Shown: positions 47,801 through 56,319 of the stretch, one piece after another
Numbering within the stretch: position 1 is the first letter of the stretch
How the letters are laid out: every line of letters begins with the position of its first letter
Source of the DNA: CBDDBK01 sp965225715
GTDB taxonomy: Bacteria > Bacteroidota > Bacteroidia > Cytophagales > Flammeovirgaceae
Assembly (NCBI GenBank): GCA_965225715.1
Contig: CBDDBK010000002.1
Coordinates: 620,001 to 684,000 of the forward strand
Length of the DNA: 64,000 bases
Direction: 5' to 3'
Notes under the pieces: model-generated
Told to the model about the DNA's origin: nothing
The model's input: only the letters and a program-made list of their open reading frames with translations
The model's database searches: none
Translations under genes and position numbers: made by a program

Positions 47801-48276
47801 CTTTCTCCATAAATCATACTGAAAATTAATTTATCCGTGATACTTTTAGTCAATTTATTTTCAAAACTTTCACGGTGTCCTGTATAAGATATTTCTATTT
47901 CGGAACGCACAAAATTAGTTTGTCCTTTTCGATCGAAATCTTGGTAATTAATTCCTATATTACTTTGTTGTAGATCATTAGTATTGGCATAGATTAATAT
48001 TGTTATTTTTTTGAATGGAAAATAACCGATTGTATTGCAAATTCTTTCTATGTGTGCTTCGGCATAATCAGCAGAAAAACGCGCTATTTCATAGCCTGCA
48101 TCATAATAATAGAAGATAAAATTTTGAGATTCCACATAACGCCATTCCTTTTTAGTGTATTGAAGGCGATTTTTACCAAATGTTGGTCTACTGTTAAATT
48201 GTCCTTTGAGTGGCAAGGTCATGAGTAAACCAATTAGAATAAAGGTATATTTTAATATCTGCATATTAGAAATCAA
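44884..48276 (-). CDS. Giant outer-membrane protein: degenerate zincin-like domain, PD40-like propeller, C-terminal beta-barrel
   Basis: A 1130-residue homologue of the 1005-residue protein at 4019-7036. It has a signal segment (residues about 7-26). The N-terminal part WRYVESQNFIFYYYDAGYEIARFSADYAEAHIERIC resembles the peptidase-MA-like fold, but HExxH is absent and the WFFEG glutamate motif reads PWFLSGAVKYI. Residues about 310-640 are WD40/PD40-like (SPDGKYLAVAQNRKGALKVKLYNI, HPNGNEFVISGEI). After a linker, residues about 740-1130 form a BamA/surface-antigen-type barrel ending VHFSLGYDF. The peptidase site seems dead, suggesting a binding role (inference). Confidence 0.82.
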   Translation of the reverse strand: MISNMQILKYTFILIGLLMTLPLKGQFNSRPTFGKNRLQYTKKEWRYVESQNFIFYYYDAGYEIARFSADYAEAHIERICNTIGYFPFKKITILIYANTNDLQQSNIGINYQDFDRKGQTNFVRSEIEISYTGHRESFENKLTKSITDKLIFSMIYGESFKDALKNALIISLQPWFLSGAVKYISEGWTLEMDDYLRYALDKNYFQNLHHLENRDAELIGQAIWNYIGIKYGEDKISNILNLTRITKDERKSLSLQLRIKYKKLIQEIENFYRKSYNMVNKQYIFPSKKQQLFKSFGKVHYSDLSISPDGKYLAVAQNRKGALKVKLYNIEKKKKKTVIRSSYQVVNQEINNTMPLIFWRETEKLGVFTLHKERNYFYSINVKRNKKDDRYFRLLSNIENFEIHPNGNEFVISGEINSKSNIYQYLYKDRKLYKLTNDDFDDIDPIFLNNEKNQIVFSSNRPIKTKDSIYQKYPELFKNIYNLFIFTPDITQKRPGQGKVEILTRFLNVNIQPKRLNEKEILYLSDQTGIMNLYKYNFEDSSIIQLTHYKESIKTYAVLKNSLYLVFTIGNKDHIYVIENFNFSDNIFTPQTKRQDLSNLSVLKKVKAIREKGHEAKKILNTKTKKINKTSNKNPTPQIPLQDLDYYEVIPNDSLITEIDPNNYIFNYLPPNVLKQVDNLKENRVYRYDYFSKSGRQAFLERLKASKNIKPKLKSPKPNIRGVIPLNESSLEGKTISSSKLYEPEFALDRITISPFSDPIRGFSILTELYTTDIFENHKINFKYFGLTNLRNSNLALEYLYLKKHIDFAIRYEQQNIRNNNSTLQNSDLSQIYGNKLEFGFSYPYSIAGSFNFNPFFMITNSTQNTGQGASIISEQVKTSYAGYRFEYLYDNALTFNANTLEGFKLKFTYEHYYTLGNENINLGNLDLDGRYYYRINHNITLASRITAGRYIGNTNHKYLLGGERNELFRSADTSDPNNPISNIRGGQLLFTNFVNNLRGYNPAEIFGRNYLLTNIELRIPIISYLYRSHISSRFFREFQLVGFLDAGTVWDTGLFFSSQSLITETNVSSGGFDIDVFTYRDPILISYGMGLRTYLLGYYIKLDLAWRPQNQSRDDGENYQVHFSLGYDF

Positions 48277-48349
48277 TAGTTTAATGACTTTTTAATAAAT
48301 TGGTTATAAGTTATTTATATGTAATAACTTGAGTTGTTGATGACTGTCT

Positions 48350-48744
48350 TAATCCATAAAGTACCTTTGAAAAGTATATCCATCATCTTTTCTTTAATTA
48401 AAGATTCTTTGAAACATCATTATCTGTTCTGAAGTCCGGCACCCTATGTCGTGTAGTCAATATCGACAAATTATTGAAAACTCAGACGACTATTAACTTG
48501 GTCTTCTAATTCCAAATCACTTAAGTTATAAAGCTATTTTAAAAAAAGCATCTTGGCTTTGGTTAATTGAGTTGTGGTGCGGGGCACCTTTTTTGCTTAC
48601 TAGTTTTATCAATGACTCAAATTCTTTGGTTTTTAAAATAGCTTCCCAGTCGACAAAATTATTTATTTTTTTTAATTTGAAGCTTAGACAACTTACTTTT
48701 CGGCTTCGGTTTAGTTCAAGGTCTAAAAAACTTGTCTGATGCAT
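48350..48744 (-). pseudogene. Decayed IS5-type transposase
   Basis: On the minus strand 48744-48526 reads MHQTSFLDLELNRSRKVS then LKKINNFVDWEAIL, an IS5-type transposase N-terminus. A frame shift follows. The next frames give YNLSDLELEDQVNSRLSFQ, a stop, then FVDID, VPDF-like residues and ESLIKEKMMDILF, all in the order expected for IS5 transposases (YNLSD, RLSF, VPD). At least two frame breaks and one stop make it non-functional. The C-terminal catalytic part is missing. Confidence 0.72.
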
Positions 48745-48856
48745 TACTTATAGTTAAATGAAAAAAGTTACAAAATAAATATCATTGCTACAACTTCTAA
48801 AACCCTTTTTTTTGCTACCTTTTGCAAAGGTTTCGAAAACATGTATTTTCGCTAAC

Positions 48857-49198
48857 TTATTTAAAGATTTCTATATTTGAATCATTGGGCAAAGGCGCAA
48901 TGATAGCTGATTGAGTCGTAGTAAATGAAGCACCTAAATCTTCTCCATTTAACACAATAGTATGGTTACGGTTATAAACAATTGAACCATCTGTGTAGAA
49001 TAGTAAATTTCCATGGGCATCTGAAATAACGGCAGTGCCTTCCGATGTATTTATAGCACTATTTGTTAAAGCTATAGGCGGGGGGTCAGTATTAAAATTA
49101 ACACCTGCCATCCTTCCAAAATACCATATATTTTCTTGTTTTTGGGCGTAAACAGAAGATATGAGATATAAAAAAAGTAGAGTACTTATTTGTTTCGT
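48857..49198 (-). pseudogene. Truncated gliding-motility-type surface protein with ACG in place of start
   Basis: The frame encodes a signal-like KQISTLLFLYLISSVYAQ, then KQENIWYFGRMAGVNFNT, AINTSEGTAVISDAHGNLLFYTDG and TTQSAIIAPLPNDSNIEIF, then stops after about 110 residues. Bacteroidota surface proteins with this N-terminus (WYFG-N-GLDFN, TSEG-A-ISD-GNLLFYTDG) continue for many hundreds of residues. The codon where the Met should be is ACG (49196-49198), and no in-frame ATG lies upstream before a TAG. The gene appears to be a truncated remnant. An internal ATG (49111) begins mid-domain. Confidence 0.7.
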
Positions 49199-49468
49199 TA
49201 GATTCTATGTGTAAATTTTTTTTTTAGAAATTTATCAAATTTTAAAAAATTTAATTTTCAATATTTTGTATTTTTTATTGAAATAGATAATCAAGCGCAA
49301 AAGCTAAATATAGTCTTATAATAATATAAATTTTACTAAGTACAGGACAAAAGTTTTATCAAAAATAATATAAGCCAAAATTAAGAAGTAGAAAATCAAT
49401 ATTTTTTATTAGCTTTGACTATTAAATTATTATTTAACAATCTGACCACAATCTGACCACATTTTATT

Positions 49469-51739
49469 ATGTATCTAAAGACAATCAAATATCTATGGTT
49501 TAGTTTTATAGGTGGCTTTTTATTTTTTATGCTTCTTCTGGTATCTATTAATGGCAATTGGTTTAATCTTTACGGGAAAATGCCAGATCTTAAAGAATTA
49601 GAAAACCCTTATACAAGTTGGGCTTCTGAAGTTTGGTCAGAAGATGGCGTTTTATTAGGAAAATATTACCGCGAAAATAGACGCTCTATAAATTATGACG
49701 ACCTATCTCCAAATCTTATCCAAGCTTTGTTAGCTACTGAAGATATTCGTTTTTATGAACATAGTGGAATAGATTTAAAAGGGACCCTTTCAATTTTTTA
49801 TTATTTAATGTTAGGAAAGAGACGCGGTTCCAGTACAATAACTCAACAGCTTGCTCGTAATTTATTCAAATCTCGGGAAAGTATTTATGACGGTTATTTT
49901 AGTAGAGTTGCGTTTTTAAAACTAATTATCACAAAGCTAAAAGATTGGATTTTAACAGTTCGTATAGAACGGTCTTATACTAAAAAAGAAATTTTAACAC
50001 TTTATTTTAATACTGTAGATTTTGGAAGTAATTCTTTTGGAATTAAAGTAGCTTCAAAGACTTTTTTTAAAACTACACCCGATAAACTTGATGTTTTACA
50101 GGCTTCCACTTTGGTGGGACTTTTAAAAGCGCCTTCTTACTATAGTCCTGTTTATGAACCGGAAAATTCTTTAAGGCGTAGGAACACCGTTTTAAAACAA
50201 CAAAAAAAATATGGCTTTTTAACCAAACAAGATTTTGATAGTTTAAAACAATCGCCTTTAAACCTTCTTTATAGGCAGGTGGATAGTCACAATCGAGGTT
50301 TAGGAACCTATTTTCGTCAAGAAGTTAGTAAAAAAGTTTCTGCCTGGGCAAAAGATAGAGGCATTGATATTTACGCCGATGGTATTAAAATATATACAAC
50401 TTTAAATTCTAAAATGCAACAATATGCTGAAAGCGCTTTAAAAAGTCATATAGCTAAACAACAAAAAATATTTTTTAAACATTGGGAAGGTCGCAATCCT
50501 TGGGTTAAATTAAAAAATGGACGTTATGTAGAAATCAAAAATTTTCTAATTGATGCTATGAAAAGAACTGATTATTATAGGAGCTTATTTAAACAGTACA
50601 AGGGCAATCAAGAAAAAATATGGGCAATTTTAAATAAACCTGTTAAAATGAAGGTTTTTGCTTGGGATAAGCAAGGTTTTGAAAAAGATACTCTATTAAG
50701 TCCTTTAGATTCATTACGCTATAATAAACATTTTTTACACGGAGGCCTCTTAAGTATGGACCCCCATACAGGTTATATTAAGGCTTGGGTTGGTGGTATC
50801 AATCATAAATATTTCAAATATGACCATATCCGACAAGGGCATAGACAACCAGGATCTACTTTTAAACCTATTATTTATGCGGCAGCTATAGAAGAGAAAG
50901 GTTTTCATCCTTGTTTTCAAGTTTTAGATGCACCTATTTCTTTTGAAATTGATGGGAAAATATGGACTCCCAGAAATAGCAGCAGGTACACAGGAAATAT
51001 GTATACCCTTAGACAGGCTATTGCCCAATCAATTAATACTGTCGCTGCTTATCTTATTCAAACCATTACCCCAGAACGTGCTGTTTATTACGCTAAAAAT
51101 AAGTTTCAAATTCAAAGTCCTTTAGAAGCCGTACCATCACTTTGTTTAGGAACAAGTGATGTTTCTTTATTTGAATTAGTACCAGCTTATGCTATATTTG
51201 CTAATAAAGGCGTTTGGACAGAACCCATTTTTATAACCCACATAGAAGATAAACATGGCAATTTATTGGAAAGATTTATTCCCAAAAAGATAGAATCCTT
51301 AAATGAAAGTACCGCCTACACCATGACCTATATGCTTAGAGGAACAAGTGAAGAACGTAATGGAACAGCTTTAGGGTTATGGCGTTATGAATTTATGAGG
51401 GGCAATCAAATAGCCGCTAAGACAGGTACAACTTCTAATTATTCAGATGCTTGGTTTATTGGGGCAACTAAAGATTTGGTGACAGGTGTTTGGATCGGCG
51501 CAGAAGATAGAAGTGTTCATTTTAGAAGCTTAACCTATGGACAAGGTGCGCGTTTGGCTATGCCAGCTTTTGCAGACTATACCGAAATGGTCTTTGCTGA
51601 TTCAACTTTAAATTATACAAGAGGCGTATTTCAAAAACCTGAACGCGGACTTAATATAGAACTTAGTTGCCAAGAATATCAACAAAATAGACCCGAGAAC
51701 TTAGATGACAACCTTAAAGATTTAGACGATATTTTATAA
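49469..51739 (+). CDS. Bifunctional penicillin-binding protein 1A
   Basis: A class A PBP that polymerises glycan strands and crosslinks peptides. Residues 11-29 are a membrane anchor. The glycosyltransferase (GT51) domain has LLATEDIRFYEHSGID (catalytic Glu about 91) and RGSSTITQQLARNLF. The transpeptidase has SxxK at GSTFKPII (Ser about 463), SxN at SINTVAAY (about 520) and KTGTTSNYSDAWF (about 651). All catalytic motifs are present. It ends with an acidic tail. 756 residues is the usual length. Two hairpins follow the stop. Confidence 0.95.
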   Translation: MYLKTIKYLWFSFIGGFLFFMLLLVSINGNWFNLYGKMPDLKELENPYTSWASEVWSEDGVLLGKYYRENRRSINYDDLSPNLIQALLATEDIRFYEHSGIDLKGTLSIFYYLMLGKRRGSSTITQQLARNLFKSRESIYDGYFSRVAFLKLIITKLKDWILTVRIERSYTKKEILTLYFNTVDFGSNSFGIKVASKTFFKTTPDKLDVLQASTLVGLLKAPSYYSPVYEPENSLRRRNTVLKQQKKYGFLTKQDFDSLKQSPLNLLYRQVDSHNRGLGTYFRQEVSKKVSAWAKDRGIDIYADGIKIYTTLNSKMQQYAESALKSHIAKQQKIFFKHWEGRNPWVKLKNGRYVEIKNFLIDAMKRTDYYRSLFKQYKGNQEKIWAILNKPVKMKVFAWDKQGFEKDTLLSPLDSLRYNKHFLHGGLLSMDPHTGYIKAWVGGINHKYFKYDHIRQGHRQPGSTFKPIIYAAAIEEKGFHPCFQVLDAPISFEIDGKIWTPRNSSRYTGNMYTLRQAIAQSINTVAAYLIQTITPERAVYYAKNKFQIQSPLEAVPSLCLGTSDVSLFELVPAYAIFANKGVWTEPIFITHIEDKHGNLLERFIPKKIESLNESTAYTMTYMLRGTSEERNGTALGLWRYEFMRGNQIAAKTGTTSNYSDAWFIGATKDLVTGVWIGAEDRSVHFRSLTYGQGARLAMPAFADYTEMVFADSTLNYTRGVFQKPERGLNIELSCQEYQQNRPENLDDNLKDLDDIL

Positions 51740-51799
51740 ATAATTGGGTAATTTTTCAAAAAGTTAAAAATATAAATATTTGATTATCAATATATTAAT

Positions 51800-51829
51800 A
51801 AAAACTTATCAAACTATTGATAGGTTTTT
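51800..51829 (+). terminator. Hairpin terminator candidate after PBP1A
   Basis: aaaaacttatcaa and ttgataggttttt pair over a 4-nt loop, with a T run in the right arm, 60 bp after the stop. A second hairpin with arms of about 17 nt follows at 51838-51880. Confidence 0.6.
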
Positions 51830-51837
51830 ATATTAAT

Positions 51838-51880
51838 TTAATAATTAGGCTTGAATTATTTGTATTCAAACCTATTATTA
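51838..51880 (+). terminator. Second hairpin after PBP1A
   Basis: taataattaggcttgaat and attcaaacctattatta pair with one or two mismatches over a short loop. Strong stem, but no T tract follows. It may support termination or be a relic of an inverted repeat. Confidence 0.4.
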
Positions 51881-51902
51881 GAGTTAACTTATATAAAAAA
51901 AA

Positions 51903-51972
51903 GATTTTTGAAATATTTAATTCATTCATATTAAGATAACTTTATCATCTTATTTTTAATAGTAAGGCTATA
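51903..51972 (+). repeat. TATAGTC-type element, right half
   Basis: The right end (attttt, then aatagtaaggctata) agrees with the copies at 26475 and 58564; the left end is not recognisable. Confidence 0.45.
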
Positions 51973-51982
51973 GTTTTTTAAT

Positions 51983-52094
51983 TGACCTTATGTACTATTT
52001 TTTTGCATGGGTAAAAGTTATAAAATATAAATAATTGAAAACCAACTATTTTAAAATTACTAAAATCGCTATCAGTTTTTATAACATAGAGTCT
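51983..52094 (+). repeat. TAGACTCTATGT-type element (decayed copy)
   Basis: About 112 bp. The interior (tgtactatttttttgcatggg, then aaaatataaataattgaaaa) matches the 61674 copy. The right end ACATAGAGTCT is intact; the left repeat has mutated to GACCTTATGT. Confidence 0.6.
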
Positions 52095-52173
52095 GTTTTT
52101 TTATTAACTTACTATTCTAATATTATTTTTGGTTTTATATTTATTTTTTTAATTACTCAAATTTAAAAGTTAT

Positions 52174-53988
52174 ATGGAAAATCAATACATGAACATGGAA
52201 ACACTCAAATTTATGCTTTACGAAGTGTTTCATTTAGAAGAATTATTAAGGCAGGAGCGTTTTTTGGAACATACTAAAAGTACAACAGATATTTATTTAG
52301 ATACTATTAAAGATTTTTCTGATAGAGAAGCTTATCCTATTTTTCGAGAAATGGATGAGAAACCTGCTATTTATAAAAATACTTCTATAGAAGTTCATCC
52401 ATTTATTAAGATTCTATGTGAAAAATCGGAAGAATTGGCGTTAATAGGTTCTACTTTTGATTACGACGATGGAGGGTTACAATTACCGGCTATAATTTAT
52501 TCAGCTGCCTATTTTATTATAGATTGTGCTAATAATAATATTTCGGGTTATTCTGGTTTAACTTCTGGTGCAGCGGAATTAATCCTCGAATTTGGCAGCC
52601 AAGATTTAAAAGATAAATATGTACCTAATATGCTTTCAGGAAAATGGGGAGGTACGATGTGTTTAACAGAACCCCAAGCTGGTAGTTCTTTATCAGATAT
52701 ATTAACCAGTGCAGTACCAAAAAATGATGGTTCTTATACTATAACGGGACAAAAAATATTTATCTCTGGAGGCGATCATCAATATTGCCCAAACTTTATC
52801 CACTTAGTATTGGCTAGAATAAAAGGTGCGCCAGCAGGTGTAAAAGGAATTTCTTTGTTTGTGGTTCCTCAAAAAAGACTAAAAGAAAATGGCGAACTCG
52901 AAGATAATGACGTTATAACAGCAGCAGATTTTCAAAAAATGGGCCAAAGAGGTTATTGTACAACTCATCTTATTTTTGGAGAAAATGAAAACACGCAAGG
53001 CTGGTTAGTTGGAGAAGCGCATCAAGGGTTAAAATACATGTTTTTAATGATGAATGGGGCAAGAATAGCCGTTGGTAGGAGTGCTGTTTCTATTGCTACT
53101 GCTGCCTATCATGCTTCTTTAAACTATGCAAAAGAACGTGTACAAGGCCGAAAAATCAACAATAAAGGAACTAAAAATCCAAATGAAGAACCTATAAAAA
53201 TTATAGAACACCCGGATGTAAAACGACTTTTAACCAATCAAAAAGCCATTTCCGAAGGCACTTTAAGTCTTGTTTTACAGGCTTCTTTGTATTCAGATTT
53301 AAAAACAACTTCCGAGGGCGAAGAAAAAAAGAAATACGATTTGCTTTTGGGCCTAGTCACCCCTATTGTTAAAGCGTATTCAACAGAAAAAGCAATTTTA
53401 TCGGTCAGCGATGGCTTGCAAATCTTGGGTGGTTATGGTTTTTGTAATGATTTTGTTTTACAACAGTATTATAGAGATATTCGAATTATGACCCTTTATG
53501 AGGGTACAACGGGTATTCAATCCTTAGATCTGTTGGGCAGAAAAATACCCGCTAGTAACCAAAAAGCTTTGCATTTATTGGCTTCAGAAATTAAAGAAAG
53601 TATATCAAAAGCGCGTCAATATGAAGAATTACACCCTTATATCAGTCAGTTAGAAAAAAAATTAACCTTGAATAAAACTATTTTAAAACACTTATTCACT
53701 TATGCTTTACAAGGAAATTATCAGGCTTTCTTGGCAGATTCAAGCCTGTATATGGATTTCTTAGGAACTATCGTTATTGCTTGGCAATGGTTAAAGATAG
53801 CAACTACTGCTCAGAAAGCCCTCTCAACAAATACACTCAACAACAGACCAAAATCATTTTATGAAAGTAAAGTGTACACAATGAAATTCTTTTTTAGGTA
53901 TGAATTGGCTAAAACAACTGGGTTAGCTGAAATATTAAAAAATAAAGAATTATTGACGACTTCGGAATCTTCAGAACTTATTCAGTAA
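52174..53988 (+). CDS. Acyl-CoA dehydrogenase
   Basis: A 604-residue FAD enzyme of fatty-acid beta-oxidation, of the long form with C-terminal extension (AcdA/FadE-like). Motifs: MLSGKWGGTMCLTEPQAGSSL (FAD/substrate), YTITGQKIFISGGDHQY, NGARIAVGRSAVSIA and the catalytic-Glu region MTLYEGTTGIQSLDLLGRK (Glu about 443). The C-terminal ~120 residues are helical and add the extension. The first ATG (52174) is used; a second is seven codons in. Genes of the same pathway are not adjacent. Confidence 0.93.
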   Translation: MENQYMNMETLKFMLYEVFHLEELLRQERFLEHTKSTTDIYLDTIKDFSDREAYPIFREMDEKPAIYKNTSIEVHPFIKILCEKSEELALIGSTFDYDDGGLQLPAIIYSAAYFIIDCANNNISGYSGLTSGAAELILEFGSQDLKDKYVPNMLSGKWGGTMCLTEPQAGSSLSDILTSAVPKNDGSYTITGQKIFISGGDHQYCPNFIHLVLARIKGAPAGVKGISLFVVPQKRLKENGELEDNDVITAADFQKMGQRGYCTTHLIFGENENTQGWLVGEAHQGLKYMFLMMNGARIAVGRSAVSIATAAYHASLNYAKERVQGRKINNKGTKNPNEEPIKIIEHPDVKRLLTNQKAISEGTLSLVLQASLYSDLKTTSEGEEKKKYDLLLGLVTPIVKAYSTEKAILSVSDGLQILGGYGFCNDFVLQQYYRDIRIMTLYEGTTGIQSLDLLGRKIPASNQKALHLLASEIKESISKARQYEELHPYISQLEKKLTLNKTILKHLFTYALQGNYQAFLADSSLYMDFLGTIVIAWQWLKIATTAQKALSTNTLNNRPKSFYESKVYTMKFFFRYELAKTTGLAEILKNKELLTTSESSELIQ

Positions 53989-54105
53989 CCTAACTTTGAA
54001 AGTTTAAGAGCGCTAGGCTACTTTTGGAAAAGTTTGATTTAAAACAACAAATTATTCGTGAGAAATAAATTTTTGAACTAAACTATTAAATAAACTTAAA
54101 AGAAT

Positions 54106-55143
54106 ATGTCGTCTATTAGTATTTTATCTCTCGACGGTGGCGGTGTAAAGGGTATATTATCGGGTCTTATTTTGCGTTATCTGGAAGAAAAAATACAAGA
54201 AAAGGAAGGCAAAAATATTCGTTTATCGGATTATTTTGATTTTATGGCCGGTACAAGTACAGGGGGATTATTAATTTCTGGACTTTTAGTACCAAATGCA
54301 GAGGGACGCCCAAAATATACCACTCAAGAAGTTTTAGATTTTTATTTAAAAGAAAGTAAAAGAATATTTTCACGATCTTCAAAATACCGTTTTAAATCTA
54401 TGGGAGGACTTTTAAATGATAAATTTGACTCCAAAACTTTAGAAGAGGTATTAAAACATTATTTGGGTGAGGTATATTTAAATGAACTTTTAAAACCCTG
54501 TCTTTTAACAACTTATGATATTATTAATAGAAAAGCTTTATTTTTTAACAGTGTAAAGGCAAAGGGTGATATTAGCAATTTTAAAATTCGAGACATTATC
54601 CGAGCTGCTTCAGCAGCACCAAGCTATTTTGAACCTGCTCGTATAAAATCTGTTTTTGGAACACCTTATACACTTATTGATGGGGGAGTTTTTGCCAGTA
54701 ATCCGGGTATGTGTGCTTATGCTGAAGCCAGGTCTTTGGATTTTGCCCATATTTTTAATAACCCTGAAAAACCAACTTACCCAGGTGTTAAGGATATGTT
54801 ATTCATATCTATAGGAACAGGAAAGAATAATACGTATCACCAATATGAAAAATTTAAAAATAAAGGCTTAATTAATTGGATAAGACCAATTATAGACATT
54901 ATGTTATCAAGTAATTCAGGTACTGTTCATTATCAATTGAAACAAATGTTTAGTACTGTGGAAAAAGGGGAATCAAAAGGCTATTTTCGGCTTCAACCAC
55001 CTTTATTAAATGGAAGAAGCACTATTGACGATGCTTCAAGTGAGAATTTACATGCTTTATATGAAGATGGATTAAGTTTTATTGCTAATAATATAGAAAA
55101 GTTTGATACAATCATTGATAAAATAATTAAAAATAAAAGTTAA
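54106..55143 (+). CDS. Patatin-like phospholipase
   Basis: A 345-residue serine lipid hydrolase. The oxyanion site is SLDGGGVKGILSG (about 7-19), the nucleophile elbow is GTSTGG (Ser51) and the catalytic Asp is in DGGVFASNP (about 192). All are intact. It has no signal peptide. Members cleave membrane lipids and can act in lipid turnover or as effectors in immunity or virulence; no sensor, toxin or effector partner is near. It is 118 bp after the acyl-CoA dehydrogenase, consistent with lipid metabolism (inference). Confidence 0.92.
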   Translation: MSSISILSLDGGGVKGILSGLILRYLEEKIQEKEGKNIRLSDYFDFMAGTSTGGLLISGLLVPNAEGRPKYTTQEVLDFYLKESKRIFSRSSKYRFKSMGGLLNDKFDSKTLEEVLKHYLGEVYLNELLKPCLLTTYDIINRKALFFNSVKAKGDISNFKIRDIIRAASAAPSYFEPARIKSVFGTPYTLIDGGVFASNPGMCAYAEARSLDFAHIFNNPEKPTYPGVKDMLFISIGTGKNNTYHQYEKFKNKGLINWIRPIIDIMLSSNSGTVHYQLKQMFSTVEKGESKGYFRLQPPLLNGRSTIDDASSENLHALYEDGLSFIANNIEKFDTIIDKIIKNKS

Positions 55144-55188
55144 TTTTTAGATAATAACATAACAGCATTGGTATTGGTATTTGATTAC

Positions 55189-55234
55189 TATAGTGATGTC
55201 ATTTAAAAAAAGGATTTTTTAAAGGTTTAACTCA
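55189..55234 (+). repeat. TATAGTG-type half copy of the ~90-bp element
   Basis: TATAGTGATGTCATTTAAA followed by AAAAGGATTTTTTAAAGG matches the left half of the family. The right half is replaced by the hairpin at 55233-55274. Confidence 0.45.
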
Positions 55235-55274
55235 ATTAAAAATGATAATGATTTCTATACATCATTTTTAATTG
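55233..55274. terminator. Bidirectional hairpin between convergent patatin and metal-binding genes
   Basis: caattaaaaatgat (55233-55246) and atcatttttaattg (55261-55274) form a perfect 14-bp stem with a 14-nt loop. It lies between two convergent stop codons and could terminate both. Confidence 0.6.
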
Positions 55275-55294
55275 AAAGAAATACCTAAAAACTT

Positions 55295-56254
55295 TTATTT
55301 TAAAGCTTCAACAATAGTATTAACATTAGATTTAACCATACCTATATAATTATCTGCTGGTGTGTATTTAGTACCTAAAGCATCTGAAAATAGCTTTCCC
55401 CCAGAGACAACTTCATACCCTCTATCTTCGCAGCCTGTAATAACAGCTTCTATAGATTTACTCGAAACAGATGTTTCAGTAAAAATGGATCTAATTTTTC
55501 TTTTAATAACCAAATTTACCACGGTTGTAATGTCTTTAAGTCCAAAATCATCTAAAGTAGATATACCTTGTAAACCTTTAACTTCAATGCCATAAGCATT
55601 TCCAAAATAATAAAAGGCATCATGAGAAGTTATAAGTAAACGTTTGGAAGGAGGAATTAAGTTAATTTGTTCCCTTATAAGTGTATCTAAAGAGGTTAAG
55701 TTTTCAAGGTAATTAGTCAAGTATTTATTTAAAATGGTATCTTTATCTGGATATAATTTAATTAAACAATTTCCTGCGTAAGCAATACCTTTAGCCCACA
55801 TATTAACATCAAACCATATATGTGGATCAAAGGTATTTTTAGATAGACGACGAAGTGTCTTTTGATCAATCCCATCACTAATAGCAAAAGTAGACTGTTT
55901 ATAGCTTGAGTCATTGTTAGCTTGAGTTTGTATTTTTTGAAAAATTTGAGCCATCTTACCTTCAAGGTGCAAACCATTATGAAAAATAACATCAGCTTTT
56001 TTCAACTTTTGAAGATCCTTTGGAGTGGCTTTATAAATATGAGGGTCAATACCAGGTCCCATTAAAGCTATAATTTCAAAACTGCTATCAACTATATTTT
56101 TAATTCCATCGGCAATAATACTTGTTGTACAGACAATTAATATTTTTTTTTTAGATTTTTCTGTTTCTTTTTTCTGTTCCTGACAAGCAGACAATGAAAT
56201 AGTAGAAATAATAAAAAATAGTAGAAAATAACTTTGAGAATAGGATTTAAACAT
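55295..56254 (-). CDS. Zinc/manganese ABC-transporter substrate-binding lipoprotein
   Basis: A 319-residue TroA/ZnuA-family lipoprotein; signal ends ISLSAC (Cys24). Metal ligands of the cluster-A9 fold are visible: His in GIDPHIYKATP, His in HNGLHLEGK and His in DPHIWFDVNMW, then Glu/Asp in TETSVSSKSIEAV. The permease and ATPase (ZnuB/C or MntB/C) are not adjacent. It captures Zn2+ or Mn2+ at the outer face of the inner membrane. Which metal cannot be told from the sequence. Confidence 0.92.
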   Translation of the reverse strand: MFKSYSQSYFLLFFIISTISLSACQEQKKETEKSKKKILIVCTTSIIADGIKNIVDSSFEIIALMGPGIDPHIYKATPKDLQKLKKADVIFHNGLHLEGKMAQIFQKIQTQANNDSSYKQSTFAISDGIDQKTLRRLSKNTFDPHIWFDVNMWAKGIAYAGNCLIKLYPDKDTILNKYLTNYLENLTSLDTLIREQINLIPPSKRLLITSHDAFYYFGNAYGIEVKGLQGISTLDDFGLKDITTVVNLVIKRKIRSIFTETSVSSKSIEAVITGCEDRGYEVVSGGKLFSDALGTKYTPADNYIGMVKSNVNTIVEALK

Positions 56255-56319
56255 GATTTATATAACTTAAATATGTGATGATCAATAATAAGGATTTAAA
56301 TATTTGATTTTCAAAATTA

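Larger units (their letters stand above)
51740..52173. other. Intergenic region after PBP1A with hairpins and repeat elements
   Basis: 434 bp with no gene. It contains two successive hairpins (51800-51829, 51838-51880), the right half of a TATAGTC element (51903-51972) and a full, slightly decayed TAGACTCTATGT element (51983-52094), then the upstream region of the acyl-CoA dehydrogenase gene. Confidence 0.6.

Noticed and set aside
48430..48460. gaagtccggcaccc resembling part of RNase P RNA
   Set aside because: It falls inside the decayed IS5 transposase (VPDF codons) and lacks the RNase P conserved core.
54106..55143. Patatin as a CBASS-type defence effector
   Set aside because: No cyclase or other defence gene is adjacent; the neighbour is a beta-oxidation enzyme.
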